The notes: generated by a model from the letters alone, not told the origin. Positions 14,621 to 24,290 are shown, counted from the first letter of the stretch. The stretch is 64,000 nucleotides of DNA from Corynebacterium sp. (GCF_030538285.1 NZ_JAUNUG010000002.1:76154-140153), one strand, 5' to 3'. A program made the numbers and translations.

Positions 14621-16462
14621 ATGAAAACCTGGGGAATCGTGGCAGTCTCCGGACTGCTCATCGTCGCGGCGCTGGTCACCGGCGTGGATCTGCTCATGAT
14701 CGCCGCCGCCGTCGTCGCCGGCTGGCGCATCGCGATCTCGGCGGTGCAGGCGCTGCGGATCCGCGTCATCTCCATCGATCTGCTCGTCGTCGTGGCCGCG
14801 GTCGGCGCGCTGTTTATCAACAACTACTGGGAGTCGGCGGCCGTCACCTTCCTCTTCGCTCTCGGCAAGGCCCTGGAGAAGGCGACGCTCAACCGCACGC
14901 GCCGGGCGCTGAGCGAATTGGTCGAGGCCGCCCCCGAGACCGCCACCCTGCTGCGCGACGGGGAACCGGAGACCGTGGAGATCTGGGAACTGGAACCCGG
15001 TGATGTGGTGCTCGTGCGCAACGGGGAGCAAGTGCCGGTCGACGGGCGTGTCGTCGCCGGTCGCGGCGGAGTCGACGAGGCTACCATCACCGGTGAATCC
15101 GTTCCCGCCGAAAAGGCCGAGGGGTCCGAGGTCTTCGCCGGTACGTGGCTGCGCTCCGGTGTCCTGCGCGTCGAGGCAGTCGGGATCGGCTCCGATTCCA
15201 CCCTGGCCAAGATCATCCACCGCGTGGAGGACGCCCAGGACGACAAGGCCCGCACGCAGACCTTCCTGGAGCGCTTCTCCGCCTGGTACACCCCCGGTGT
15301 CATGGTCGGTGCGTTGGTGGCCGGGCTGCTCACCCGCGACATCGAACTGGCGCTGACGCTGCTGGTCATCGGCTGCCCCGGCGCCCTGGTGATCTCCATC
15401 CCGGTGTCCATCGTCGCCGGTATCGGCCGCTCCGCGAAGGACGGCGTGCTCATCAAGGGCGGCGAGTACCTGGAGACCGCCGCGAAGGTGGACACGGTGG
15501 TCGTCGATAAGACGGGCACCTTGACCAACGGCCGCCCGGAGCTCACCGACGTCCGGGCCTTCGACGGCTGGTCCGAGGAGGAGGTGCTGGTGCTCGCCGC
15601 CCGCGCCGAGACCGCATCCGAGCATCCCCTCGCCGACGCGATCATCCGTGGAGCGGAGTCCCGGGGCCTGGAGGTCCCGCTTATCGACGCCGCCGAGCCC
15701 GTCACCGGTCACGGCATCCGGGCGCGTATCGACGGTCGTGACGTCACCGTCGGTACCGCGGCCCTGCTGCAGGTGCAACCTGATCCGGCCCCGGTGCTGG
15801 AACTCAACGAGTTGGGCCGCACCGCGATGTGGGTGGGTGTGGACGGTGCGGCCGTGGGCATCGTCGCCGTGGCAGACACCGTGCGCAGCGACGCCGCGGC
15901 GGCCGTCGATGAACTGCACCGACGCGGGATCCGGGTGGTCATGGCCACCGGTGACGCTGAGCGCGTGGCACACAATGTCGCTTCCCAGCTCGGTGTCGAT
16001 GAGGTCCGGGCGGAACTCATGCCGGAGGACAAACTCGACATCGTCCGTGCACTGCAGGGTGCGGGGCGGGTGGTCGCCATGGTCGGCGACGGCGTCAACG
16101 ACACTCCCGCCCTCGCGCAGGCAGATATCGGCGTGGCGATGGGCGCCGCCGGATCGCCGGCCGCCATCGAGACCGCCGACATCGCGCTCATGGCCGACCG
16201 CCTGCCCCGCCTGCCCTACGCCCTCGGCCTGGCCCGTCGCACTGTGCGGACCATGCGGATCAACATCGCCATCGCCCTGGTGACCGTGGCGGTGCTGCTC
16301 GCCGGCGTGCTGGTCGGCGGGGTGACCATGGCGATCGGCATGCTTGTCCATGAGGCCTCTGTGCTGCTGGTCATCGCCATCGCGATGCTGCTGCTGCGGC
16401 CGACGCTCAAGGATGATCACCCGGCGGTGCGGGTGGCACCGCGGGATGGGGTGCGGGTCTGA
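14621..16462 (+). CDS. P1B-type heavy-metal ATPase with CPG membrane motif
   Basis: A 613-residue P-type ATPase that pumps a metal ion across the membrane. Phosphorylation motif DKTGTLTNG has its aspartate at residue 296; the actuator TGES is in ITGESVPAEK; the hinge is MVGDGVNDTPAL. It has no N-terminal HMA domain, which is encoded separately upstream. The transmembrane metal motif reads C252-P-G rather than the usual CPC, CPH or SPC, so metal selectivity cannot be read from it. The ATG at 14621 follows AGAAAGGACAGG. Its 3' end overlaps the convergent epimerase gene by 46 bases. The FNR-type promoter implies expression under low oxygen or redox stress. Confidence 0.85.
   Translation: MKTWGIVAVSGLLIVAALVTGVDLLMIAAAVVAGWRIAISAVQALRIRVISIDLLVVVAAVGALFINNYWESAAVTFLFALGKALEKATLNRTRRALSELVEAAPETATLLRDGEPETVEIWELEPGDVVLVRNGEQVPVDGRVVAGRGGVDEATITGESVPAEKAEGSEVFAGTWLRSGVLRVEAVGIGSDSTLAKIIHRVEDAQDDKARTQTFLERFSAWYTPGVMVGALVAGLLTRDIELALTLLVIGCPGALVISIPVSIVAGIGRSAKDGVLIKGGEYLETAAKVDTVVVDKTGTLTNGRPELTDVRAFDGWSEEEVLVLAARAETASEHPLADAIIRGAESRGLEVPLIDAAEPVTGHGIRARIDGRDVTVGTAALLQVQPDPAPVLELNELGRTAMWVGVDGAAVGIVAVADTVRSDAAAAVDELHRRGIRVVMATGDAERVAHNVASQLGVDEVRAELMPEDKLDIVRALQGAGRVVAMVGDGVNDTPALAQADIGVAMGAAGSPAAIETADIALMADRLPRLPYALGLARRTVRTMRINIAIALVTVAVLLAGVLVGGVTMAIGMLVHEASVLLVIAIAMLLLRPTLKDDHPAVRVAPRDGVRV
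15679..15688 (+). repeat. GCTTATCGAC motif copy in the P-type ATPase gene
   Basis: Read as Leu-Ile-Asp-Ala. Confidence 0.85.
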
Positions 16463-17382
16463 TCCTGCAGGTCAGCGACCATGTCGGTCAGGCTCTCCCG
16501 CACCGGGCGCGGCCGGAACAACAGTTCCCGCCGCGCCCGCGTGCTGTCGAAACGGTTGCCGGAACCGAGCGTGTACAGGGAGTAGCGGGTGAACAGGGGA
16601 GGGCGTCCGAAAACCTTCCCGATCCACTCCGCCGGGATGGCACCGGCCCGGGCGATCCACGTCGGCAGGATCGTCGGGCGGCGCCGGCCGACCAACTCCG
16701 TGACAATCCTGCCGATCTGCCGGAGTGTGACGTAGTCACCGGTGGTGAGGTAGCAGCCGTCCCCGGTGCGGCAGGCCGTGACGATCGCCGCCGCGACGTC
16801 GCGCACGTCGACCATGTCGTAACCGCCGTCGACCACCACGCCGAGCTCACCGCTCATGAGCCGGCGTACGAGGTTGGTGAGGTTGGTCGACCCTGGATCT
16901 CCCGGCCCCAGCAGGCCGGAGGGGTGGATGATGACGCGCTTGAGATCGTCGGCCGCCAGCACCAGCGCGGCAGCCTCCGCCTTCGTCTTCGCATACCCGC
17001 CCACCACGGTGTCGGGGTCGAAGCTGTCCGCTTCGCGCATGACCACCCCGGTCGGGGCCTCGGTGAGTGCGTGGACGGAAGAGATGTAGACCAGACGGGC
17101 GCCCAGCCGGCGCGCGGCGTCGATGATGTTTGCCGTCCCGCCCACGTTGACGGCGTGCACCTCTGGGCGAACGATGTCGTCGATAGTGACCACCGCCGCG
17201 CAGTGGACGATGACGTCGCAGGGCCCGATCGCCTTCGCCACCTGCGCGGAGTCGCACACATCGCAGACCGTCGGGTCCGCCAACGCAGTCACCCGGTCGC
17301 CCCGGGCCCGTAGTTGATTGACGACATGGGTGCCGAGGAAACCCCCGGCCCCCGTGACCGTGACATGCAGTGGAGTGCCCAT
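16417..17382 (-). CDS. NAD-dependent epimerase/dehydratase-like protein (extended SDR)
   Basis: A 321-residue extended SDR protein. The nucleotide-binding TGAGGFLG is at 10-17, the serine of the catalytic triad is in YISSVHALTE (about 99-108) and the active-site pair is Y130 with K134 in YAKTK. The C-terminal part carries the substrate region of sugar or hydroxysteroid-type dehydrogenases (IIHPSGLLGPGD). Substrate unknown. Start at the ATG at 17382, preceded by TACTGT and six bases. The rhodanese gene ends 33 bases upstream on the same strand. Confidence 0.8.
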   Translation of the reverse strand: MGTPLHVTVTGAGGFLGTHVVNQLRARGDRVTALADPTVCDVCDSAQVAKAIGPCDVIVHCAAVVTIDDIVRPEVHAVNVGGTANIIDAARRLGARLVYISSVHALTEAPTGVVMREADSFDPDTVVGGYAKTKAEAAALVLAADDLKRVIIHPSGLLGPGDPGSTNLTNLVRRLMSGELGVVVDGGYDMVDVRDVAAAIVTACRTGDGCYLTTGDYVTLRQIGRIVTELVGRRRPTILPTWIARAGAIPAEWIGKVFGRPPLFTRYSLYTLGSGNRFDSTRARRELLFRPRPVRESLTDMVADLQDQTRTPSRGATRTAG

Positions 17383-17388
17383 ACCTCC

Positions 17389-17394
17389 ACAGTA
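17389..17394 (-). promoter_or_regulatory. -10 hexamer TACTGT of a leaderless gene
   Basis: On the minus strand TACTGT, GGAGGT, ATG at 17382. Confidence 0.45.
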
Positions 17395-17415
17395 CGCGTG
17401 CCGGGGAAAGTGTTC

Positions 17416-17835
17416 TCAGTGTCGGACGTCGACCTCCCCGTGGTGCAGGGGCAGGCCAGCCGCCTCCCAGGCCTCGAAGCCGCCGTCGATGTCAGTCGCC
17501 CGGTGCAGTCCCATCTGCCGCAGGTTCCAGGCCGCCAGGGAGGAGGAGTAGCCGTGCCGGCAGAAAAGGATGATGCGCTGATCGAAGCCCGTGGCTTCGG
17601 GGATGCGGTGGCTGAACCCGGGGTCGAGCCGCCAGGGCAGGACCGTGAGGTCCACGGCGATGGCGCCGGGCACGCCCGCAGCGCAGGCGCGGTGGGTGTC
17701 CGTCCGGACGTCGATAAGCAGGGCGCCGGAGCGCTGCTCGGCAAGGGCCTGTGCGGGGGAGAGCCGGTCGAGGCCGGCGCGGGCGTGCGCAAGCAGGGAC
17801 ATGGAGCCGGTGACAGGCAACCCAGGGGGATACAT
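17416..17835 (-). CDS. Single-domain rhodanese-like sulfurtransferase
   Basis: A 139-residue rhodanese. The fold markers are LLIDVRTDTHR, the active-site loop FCRHGYSSS with the persulfide cysteine at residue 92, and the closing GGFEAWEAAGLPL. The loop CRHGYSS allows sulfur or phosphate-like ligands. It may carry sulfur, and a role near the divergent selenium/formate genes is possible but not shown. The ATG at 17835 is taken; an internal ATG at 17802 is an alternative. Its start region and the formate dehydrogenase start are 57 bases apart. Confidence 0.78.
   Translation of the reverse strand: MYPPGLPVTGSMSLLAHARAGLDRLSPAQALAEQRSGALLIDVRTDTHRACAAGVPGAIAVDLTVLPWRLDPGFSHRIPEATGFDQRIILFCRHGYSSSLAAWNLRQMGLHRATDIDGGFEAWEAAGLPLHHGEVDVRH
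17710..17719 (-). repeat. GCTTATCGAC motif copy in the rhodanese gene
   Basis: Read as Leu-Ile-Asp-Val, part of the conserved rhodanese strand. Confidence 0.85.
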
Positions 17836-17880
17836 GCAGACAATTCTATGGCAGCACGTTGTGTCGCGTGCGTCACTTGC

Positions 17881-17886
17881 TAAAGT
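17881..17886 (+). promoter_or_regulatory. -10 hexamer TAAAGT of leaderless formate dehydrogenase operon
   Basis: TAAAGT, GGTGAC, ATG at 17893. The string GGTGACATG after the hexamer is the same as at the PIG-L gene (6210). Confidence 0.5.
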
Positions 17887-17892
17887 GGTGAC

Positions 17893-20800
17893 ATGTCCAG
17901 AATCAGCCCCCTGAATTGGCCGGTCATCCGGCAGCTGCGGGACGGTGACCCCTTCGGTCGGGACCGCAACGTGCAGTCGCGGAAGAGCGCTGAGCTCCAG
18001 CCCCGTGTCGCAGAGGCAGACCGTGTGGTCAAGAGCGTCTGCCCCTACTGCGCCGTCGGCTGTGGCCAGCTCGTCTACGTCAAGGACGAGAAGGTCATCC
18101 AGATCGAGGGCGACCCGGATTCGCCGATCTCCCGCGGCCGACTGTGCCCGAAGGGATCCGCCTCCGAGCAGCTGGTGAACTCCTCCACCCGCGTCACCGA
18201 GGTGCTCTACCGCGCCCCGAAGGCGAAGGAGTGGCAGAAGCTCGACCCGGATGAGGCGATGGACATGATCGCCGACCGCTTCCTCGAGGCCCGCCGCAAC
18301 GGCTGGCAGGACACCGACCCCCAGGGGCGCCCCGTCAACCGCACGATGGGTATCGCCGGGCTTGGTGGCGCGACGCTGGACAATGAGGAGAACTACCTCA
18401 TCAAGAAGCTGTTCACCGCCGCCGGCGCGATTCAGCTCGAGAACCAGGCGCGCATATGACACTCCGCCACGGTTCCTAGTCTAGGAACCTCGTTCGGCCG
18501 CGGCGGCGCGACCCAGCCGCTGCAGGATATGGCGAATGCGGACTGCATCGTCATCCAGGGGTCAAACATGGCTGAGGCTCACCCGGTGGGATTCCAGTGG
18601 GTGATGGAGGCGAAGAAGCGTGGAGCCAAGCTCATCCACGTCGATCCGCGCTACACCCGTACCTCCGCTGTGGCGGACCGTCACATCGGCATCCGTGCCG
18701 GCAGTGACGTGGTGCTGCTCGGTGCGCTCATCAGCTATGTCATCGAGAACGATCTGTGGTTCAAGGACTATGTCCTGCACTACACGAACGCCTCGACGCT
18801 CATCCACGAGGACTTCCAGGACACCGAGGACCTCGACGGACTGTTCTCCGGTTTCGACCCGGAGACCGGGCAGTACGACAACGACACCTGGGCCTACCAG
18901 CGTGCCGACGGCTCCCACCGCAACCCGCAGGGGGAGAGTGACCAACAGGAGGAGGAGCACCAGCGCGCCGCCTGGGCGCAGTCGACCGGTTCCGGTGGGC
19001 AGCCGCTGGACACGTGGCGGTTCAAGAAGGACGAGACACTCCAGGACCCGAACACCGTGTTCCAGATCCTGCGTCGCCACTACTCCCGATACACCCCGGA
19101 GATGGTGGAGGAGACCTGCGGCATCTCCGTCGAGGACTTCCACTACCTCGCCGAGGCGATCACGCAGAACTCCGGCCGCGAGCGCACGACCTGTTTCGCC
19201 TACGCGTTGGGGTGGACCCAGCACACCCTGGGCGCGCAATTCATCCGCACCTCCGCGATCCTCCAGCTGCTGCTGGGCAACATGGGTCGCCCCGGCGGCG
19301 GAATCATGGCCCTGCGCGGTCACGCATCCATCCAGGGCTGCACCGACATCCCGACGCTGTTCAACCTGCTGCCGGGCTACCTGCCGATGCCGACCGTCGA
19401 GGAGCAGTCCTTCGACGACTACCTGTGGACGGTGAGCAACCCGAACCAGGCCGGTTTCTGGCAGAAGGGTGACGCCTACGCCGTCAGCCTGCTCAAGGCC
19501 TACTTCGGCGAGCACGCCACGGAGGACAATGACTGGGGCTTCAACTGGATCCCCAAGCTCACCGGCGCGCATTCGACGTACCACACCCTGCAGGCCATGC
19601 TCCGCGACGAGGTGGAGGGCTACCTGGTCTTCGGCCAGAACCCGGCCGTCGCCCAGTCGCACGGCCGCCTGCAGCGTCTCGGCCTCTCGCACCTCAAGTG
19701 GCTGGTGGTCCGTGATTTCCAGCTCATGGAGACCGCGACGTTCTGGAAGGACTCCCCGGAGGTGCTCTCCGGTGAGCTGAAGACCGAGGACATCGACACC
19801 GAGGTCTTCTACCTGCCCGCCGCCAACCACGTGGAGAAGTCCGGTACGTTCACCCAGACGCAGCGCATGCTGCAGTGGCGCTTCCAGGCGAAGCTCCCAC
19901 CGAACGAAGCCACCAGCGAGCTGAAGTTCTTCTACGACCTCGGCGTGCGCATCCGCGAGAAGATCGCCGATTCCGAGGACCCGCGTGACCTGCCGCTGAA
20001 GAACATCACCTGGGACTATCCCGTCGACGAGCACGGCGACCCGGACGCCGAGGCCGTGCTCCAGGAGATCAACGGCTACCACCTCACCGGTGACAACGCC
20101 GGCGAGCTGCTGAGCAACTTCACCGAGATGAAGGCTGATGGCTCGACCTCCGGTGGTTGCTGGATCTACACCGGTGTCTTCGCTGACGGTGTCAACCACT
20201 CGGCGAAGAAGCGCCCGGGATCGGAGCAGAACGAGCTCGCCATGGACTGGGGCTGGGTGTGGCCGCTCAACCGCCGCATGCTCTACAACCGCGCCTCTGC
20301 GGATCCGGATGGAAAGCCTTGGTCGGAGCGCAAGAAGTACGTCTGGTGGGACGAGTCCCAGCAGAAGTGGGTCGGCGACGACGTCCCCGACTTCCCCGTC
20401 GGACTGCGCCCGGACCATGTGCCCTCCCCGGACGATGTCGGCCCGGCCGCCCTGTCCGGCACGGACGCCTTCATCATGCAGGCGGACGGCAAGGGCTGGC
20501 TCTACGTGCCCAAGGGCATGGTCGACGGGCCGCTGCCCACGCACTACGAGCCGCACGAGTCCCCGGTGGGCAACGCGCTCTACGGGCAGCAGCAGTCGCC
20601 GGCGCGTCTGACGTTCCCGGGTGCGGACAACCTCTCGCGTCCGGCGCCGGGAGAGTTCGGTTCCGACGTCTACCCGTTCGCGTTCTCCACCTACCGTCTC
20701 ACCGAGCACTACACCTCCGGTGCGATGACGCGTGCGCTGCCGTTCCTTGCGGAGCTGCAGCCGGAGCTGTTCTGTGAGGTCTCCCCGGAGCTGGCTGAGC

Positions 20801-21210
20801 TGCGCGGGCTGGAGAACGGTGGCTGGGCCACACTCATCTCCCCGCGTGGTGTCATCGAGGCGCGCGTGCTGGTCACCGACCGTATGCCGGCGATGGTCAT
20901 CAACGGGCAGGAGTACCACAACATCGGACTGCCGTTCCACTTCGGCAACGGACCTTACGCGCCGGTCACCGGTGACGGGCCGAACGATCTGCTGGGCATC
21001 ACGCTCGACCCGAATGTGGCCATTCAGGCCTCCAAGGTCGGTGCGTGTGACATCCGGGCGGGCCGTCGTCCGCGTGGAGCGGAACGAGATGATCTCACCC
21101 GCCTCTACCAGGTCCGCGCGGGCCTGACGGCGGCGTCGGGCAACACCAGGGTCTCCGACCCGGAGGAGCTGAGCGAGCTGGAGAAGGAGAACGACAACCG
21201 TGAGCACTAA
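17893..21210 (+). CDS. Selenocysteine-containing formate dehydrogenase, catalytic subunit
   Basis: A 1105-residue molybdopterin enzyme once the in-frame TGA at 18457-18459 is read as selenocysteine, residue 189. The flanking residues (QARI-U-HSATVPSLGTSFGRG) match the active site of FdnG-type enzymes, and the frame continues intact for 916 codons. N-terminal cysteines C50, C53, C57 and C85 bind a 4Fe-4S cluster. The enzyme oxidises formate to CO2 at Mo or W bis-MGD. There is no Tat twin-arginine signal, so it appears to stay in the cytoplasm, unlike Escherichia coli FdnG. It overlaps the beta-subunit gene by 11 bases and depends on the selD, selC, selA and selB genes just downstream. Confidence 0.95.
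18457..18459 (+). other. UGA selenocysteine codon
   Basis: In frame with both the upstream 188 codons and the downstream frame to 21210, and placed at the active-site position. Confidence 0.95.
18471..18489 (+). promoter_or_regulatory. Bacterial SECIS hairpin
   Basis: GGTTCCTAGTCTAGGAACC begins 11 bases after the UGA. It folds into an 8-9 bp stem with a GUC apex, comparable to the GGUC apex of the E. coli fdhF element bound by SelB. Coding reads Val-Pro-Ser-Leu-Gly-Thr. Confidence 0.9.
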
Positions 21211-22183
21211 CCAGGTGACCGAGTACCCGGCCCACGTCGGTTACGCGCTCGAGGCACGGAAGGCCTTCTTCACCGACACCTCCGTATGCATCGGCTGCAA
21301 GGCGTGTGAGGTGGCGTGCAAGGAGTGGAACCGCAACCCGGTCGAGGGTTACGAGCTGTCGGGCAACTCCTACGACAACACCGGTTCCCTCGGCGCGGAC
21401 ACGTGGCGCCACGTCGCGTTCATCGAGCAGGATCACGAGCGCATTGAGCAGGCCCGCGAATCCGGCCGTCAGCTCACCGGGCTGGGTATGCCGACCATCG
21501 GCGATCCCTCCCAGCAGAAGAACGAGCACCCGGACACCCCGGATTTCCGCTGGCTGATGTCTTCGGATGTGTGCAAGCACTGCACGAACGCCGGCTGCCT
21601 CGACGTGTGCCCGACGGGTGCGTTGTTCCGCACGGAGTTCGGCACGGTCGTCGTGCAGGATGACGTGTGCAACGGGTGCGGCACGTGTGTCGCAGGCTGT
21701 CCCTTCGGCGTCATCGAGCGCCGCGCGGACGGCGGCGTGCAGAAGCGCAACAGCCGCGAGGGCGAGGACTTCACCGAAGGCGTGCACGCCCCGACCCGCA
21801 ACGTCGGCGTCGCCCAGAAGTGCACCCTGTGCTACGACCGCCTCAAGGACGGGTTGGCCCCGGCCTGCCAGAAGGCGTGCCCCACCGAGTCCATCCAGTT
21901 CGGTGACCGCGAGGAGATGCTGCGCCGTGCCCATGAGCGCCTGGCCACCCTCCACGCGCAGGGGCGCACCGAGGCGCGCCTCTACGGTGCCAATGATCTC
22001 GACGGTGTCGGCGGCACGGGCTCGATCTTCCTGCTTCTCGACGCCCCCGAGGTCTACGGCCTGCCCCCGGATCCCCGGGTGCCCACCGCCGATCTGCCAC
22101 AGATGGCGAAGACGGCGGCCTTCGCAGCCGCGGGCATGGTGGCGGCCGTCGTCGGTTCCTTCCTGATCGGAGCGCGTGCATGA
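21200..22183 (+). CDS. Formate dehydrogenase iron-sulfur (beta) subunit
   Basis: A 327-residue ferredoxin-like electron-transfer subunit starting with GTG inside the end of the catalytic-subunit gene. Four cysteine groups are visible: CIGCKACEVAC (C30, C33, C36, C40), CKHCTNAGCLDVCP, CNGCGTCVAGCP and CTLCYDRLKDG with a later CQKACP. They would hold four 4Fe-4S clusters that carry electrons from the active site to the membrane. A single hydrophobic C-terminal helix (about residues 305-325) anchors it, as in FdnH. It overlaps the membrane-subunit start by four bases. Confidence 0.92.
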   Translation: MSTNQVTEYPAHVGYALEARKAFFTDTSVCIGCKACEVACKEWNRNPVEGYELSGNSYDNTGSLGADTWRHVAFIEQDHERIEQARESGRQLTGLGMPTIGDPSQQKNEHPDTPDFRWLMSSDVCKHCTNAGCLDVCPTGALFRTEFGTVVVQDDVCNGCGTCVAGCPFGVIERRADGGVQKRNSREGEDFTEGVHAPTRNVGVAQKCTLCYDRLKDGLAPACQKACPTESIQFGDREEMLRRAHERLATLHAQGRTEARLYGANDLDGVGGTGSIFLLLDAPEVYGLPPDPRVPTADLPQMAKTAAFAAAGMVAAVVGSFLIGARA

Positions 22184-23265
22184 GCAACCAGTTCGACAAC
22201 TACCGCGATCCGGTCGAGCCCCGCCGCCGCGGCGGGGGAGGCAAGAAGAAGCGACGTCGTTCCGGCGCGGGAGCCCTCGACGGTTCCCGCGAGGAGCGCA
22301 TGGTCCCGGACATGCAGTTCGAGTCTTACTACGGTAAGCCCGTGGTCAAGGCCCCGCCGTGGGAGTGGCCGATCGGTGCCTACCTCTTCCTCGGTGGCGT
22401 TGCGGGCGGTTCCTCCCTGCTGGGGCTTGGGGCCCAGCTCACCGGGCGGAGGGAGCTGCGCCGTAACGCCCGGCTGGCCACCATCGCGGCTGCTGGCGCC
22501 GGTTCACTGGCGCTCATCGAGGACCTCGGACGCCCGGAGCGCCTGCTCAACATGTTCCGCGTGTTCAAGCTCTCCTCGCCGATGAACGTCGGTTCGTGGC
22601 TGCTCGCCAGCTTCTCGACGGCCGCCGCCGTCGCCGCCGCCGCGGAAGTCGACGACCTCAGTGGTCGCCGCCTCCCCCTGCCCGAGGCGATCCGCACCGT
22701 CACCCATCAGGCCGCCGCCCCGGCGGCGGGTGCCCTGGCCGCGACCCTCGGTGCGCCCCTGGCGGTCTACACCGCGGTGCTCTTCGGCGACACGGCCACC
22801 CCGGCGTGGAATGCGGCGAAGTACCACCTGCCGTTCCTCTTCGTCAGCTCCGCCTCGGCCGCTTCCGGTGGCCTGGCGATGATCACCACCCCGGTCGAAG
22901 AGGCCGGCCCGGCCCGCGTGCTGGCCGCCACCGGCGCGATCTGCGACGTGGCGGCAACCAAGGCGATGCACTCCCAGCTGGACGAAGTTTCCGTGGAGCC
23001 GTACCACCACGGCCCGGCCGGCCGGATGCTCACCTGGGCGGAGCGCCTGGTCATCGCGGGTGGGGTGGGCACGCTGCTCGCCGGCCGTCACCGTGTCGGT
23101 GCCGCACTGTCCGGTGCGGCGTTGTTGGCCGGCTCCGCGCTCACCCGTTTCGGTGTGCTCGAGGCTGGCCTGCACTCGGTGACCGACCCGCGTTATGTCG
23201 TCGAGCCGCAGAAGGCGCGCCTCGCTCAGCGGCAGGGCGACGGGAACATCACTACCGGACGGTGA
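22180..23265 (+). CDS. Formate dehydrogenase membrane subunit, NrfD family
   Basis: A 361-residue integral membrane protein with an unusual basic, glycine-rich cytoplasmic N-terminus of about 60 residues, then a chain of hydrophobic helices beginning WPIGAYLFLGGVAGGSSLLGLGAQ. This pattern is NrfD/PsrC-like, not the cytochrome b type FdnI, so it would pass electrons to menaquinone without heme. ATG overlaps the beta-subunit stop. Its stop codon overlaps that of the convergent selD gene by 14 bases. The helix count (about eight to ten) is estimated by eye. Confidence 0.85.
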   Translation: MSNQFDNYRDPVEPRRRGGGGKKKRRRSGAGALDGSREERMVPDMQFESYYGKPVVKAPPWEWPIGAYLFLGGVAGGSSLLGLGAQLTGRRELRRNARLATIAAAGAGSLALIEDLGRPERLLNMFRVFKLSSPMNVGSWLLASFSTAAAVAAAAEVDDLSGRRLPLPEAIRTVTHQAAAPAAGALAATLGAPLAVYTAVLFGDTATPAWNAAKYHLPFLFVSSASAASGGLAMITTPVEEAGPARVLAATGAICDVAATKAMHSQLDEVSVEPYHHGPAGRMLTWAERLVIAGGVGTLLAGRHRVGAALSGAALLAGSALTRFGVLEAGLHSVTDPRYVVEPQKARLAQRQGDGNITTGR

Positions 23266-24244
23266 CCTGACCCGGGTTTCCGGCCGCCGTCTCGCCGATG
23301 ACCGGGTAGCCCGGGACCTCGCCGATGACGAGCAGGCCGCCGGAGGTCTGCGCGTCGGCCAGCATGATGAGGTCCTCCTCGCTGACGCCCTCGGCGACCA
23401 GGTGCGGGCGCACCCAGTCGAGGTTGCGGCGGGAGCCGCCGGAGATGAAACCGTCGCGCAGGGCCTCGTCGGCGCCGTCGACATGGGGGACCGCGGTGTG
23501 GTCGATGACCGCCGACACACCGGAGGCGCGCATCATCTTGTACAGGTGGCCGAGCAGGCCGAAGCCGGTGACGTCGGTCGCCGCCTTGACCCCCGCCGCC
23601 ACCGCCGCGCGGGAGGCGTCCCGGTTGAGGGTGGTCATGGTGTCGATTGCCGCCTGGAACACCTCACCGGTGGACTTGTGCCGGTTGTTGAGCAGGCCGA
23701 CGCCGATGGGCTTGGTGAGGGTGATGGGCAGGCCGGCCTGCGCGGCGTCGTTACGCATGAGCGTGGCGGGATCGGCGATGCCGGTCGCCGCCATGCCGTA
23801 CACGGGCTCGGGTCCGTCGATGGAGTGGCCGCCGGTCACCGGGGCGCCGGCCGCGGTGGCCACCTCCATGCCGCCCCGCAGCACCTCGGTGAGCAGCTCG
23901 AGGGGGAGGACCTCCCGAGGCCAGGCGACGAGGTTGATGGCGGTGACGGGGCGCCCGCCCATGGCGTAGACGTCCGACAGGGCGTTGGCGGCGGCGATGC
24001 GCCCCCAGTCGTAGGCGGAGTTGACCACGGGGGTGAAGAAGTCGGCGGTGGAGATGACGGCGAGGTCGTCGGCGATGCGCACGGCAGCTGCGTCGTCACC
24101 GTCGTCGAGCCCGACGAGGACGTTCGGGTCGGTGACACCGGTGAGACCGCGCACGGCCTCCTCCAGCTCCCCGGGGGGAATCTTGCAGGCGCAGCCGCCG
24201 CCGGCGGCGAAGCTGGTGAGAGAGATGCCGGTATTCGTGTTCAT
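23252..24244 (-). CDS. selD: Selenide, water dikinase
   Basis: A 330-residue SelD that makes selenophosphate from selenide and ATP, the selenium donor for Sec-tRNA. The glycine-rich N-terminal loop has GGGCACKIPP, with C18, C20 and K21 aligning with the catalytic cysteine and lysine of the E. coli enzyme. Here the first position is cysteine, not selenocysteine. Downstream GLDDGDDAAA and the DVTGFGLLGHL segment are typical ATP and metal contacts. The ATG at 24244 follows TACAGT by seven bases, so the transcript is nearly leaderless. It is divergent from the tRNA-Sec gene. Confidence 0.95.
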   Translation of the reverse strand: MNTNTGISLTSFAAGGGCACKIPPGELEEAVRGLTGVTDPNVLVGLDDGDDAAAVRIADDLAVISTADFFTPVVNSAYDWGRIAAANALSDVYAMGGRPVTAINLVAWPREVLPLELLTEVLRGGMEVATAAGAPVTGGHSIDGPEPVYGMAATGIADPATLMRNDAAQAGLPITLTKPIGVGLLNNRHKSTGEVFQAAIDTMTTLNRDASRAAVAAGVKAATDVTGFGLLGHLYKMMRASGVSAVIDHTAVPHVDGADEALRDGFISGGSRRNLDWVRPHLVAEGVSEEDLIMLADAQTSGGLLVIGEVPGYPVIGETAAGNPGQVTVR

Positions 24245-24277
24245 GCACCCGACTGTAGCGATACACGTCCCACGCGG

Positions 24278-24283
24278 TAATCT
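24278..24283 (+). promoter_or_regulatory. Likely -10 of the tRNA-Sec gene
   Basis: TAATCT, seven to eight bases before the tRNA 5' end at 24291. This would start transcription at the mature end. Confidence 0.4.
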
Positions 24284-24290
24284 CGTCGTC

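Noticed and set aside
15503-15512. GTCGATAAGA in the P-type ATPase gene as another motif copy
   Set aside because: It encodes the invariant Val-Asp-Lys-Thr phosphorylation site and differs at the last base, so protein constraint explains it. GTCGATAAGG at 61297 and GCTTATCGGC at 60121 were also left out as one-mismatch words.
17850-17880. A GlxR (cAMP-CRP) site before the formate dehydrogenase gene
   Set aside because: TGTG and TCAC half-sites are present but nine bases apart, where the consensus TGTGANNTANNTCACA allows seven.
18457-18459. The TGA as a nonsense mutation splitting the formate dehydrogenase gene
   Set aside because: The frame stays open on both sides, the codon is at the known Sec position, a SECIS-like hairpin follows at the right distance, and all sel genes are next to it.
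18562-21207. Long open frame of 881 codons antisense to the formate dehydrogenase gene
   Set aside because: It mirrors the codon bias of a high-GC gene. The composition is Val/Leu/Arg/Asp-rich without domains, and the plus-strand product is clear.
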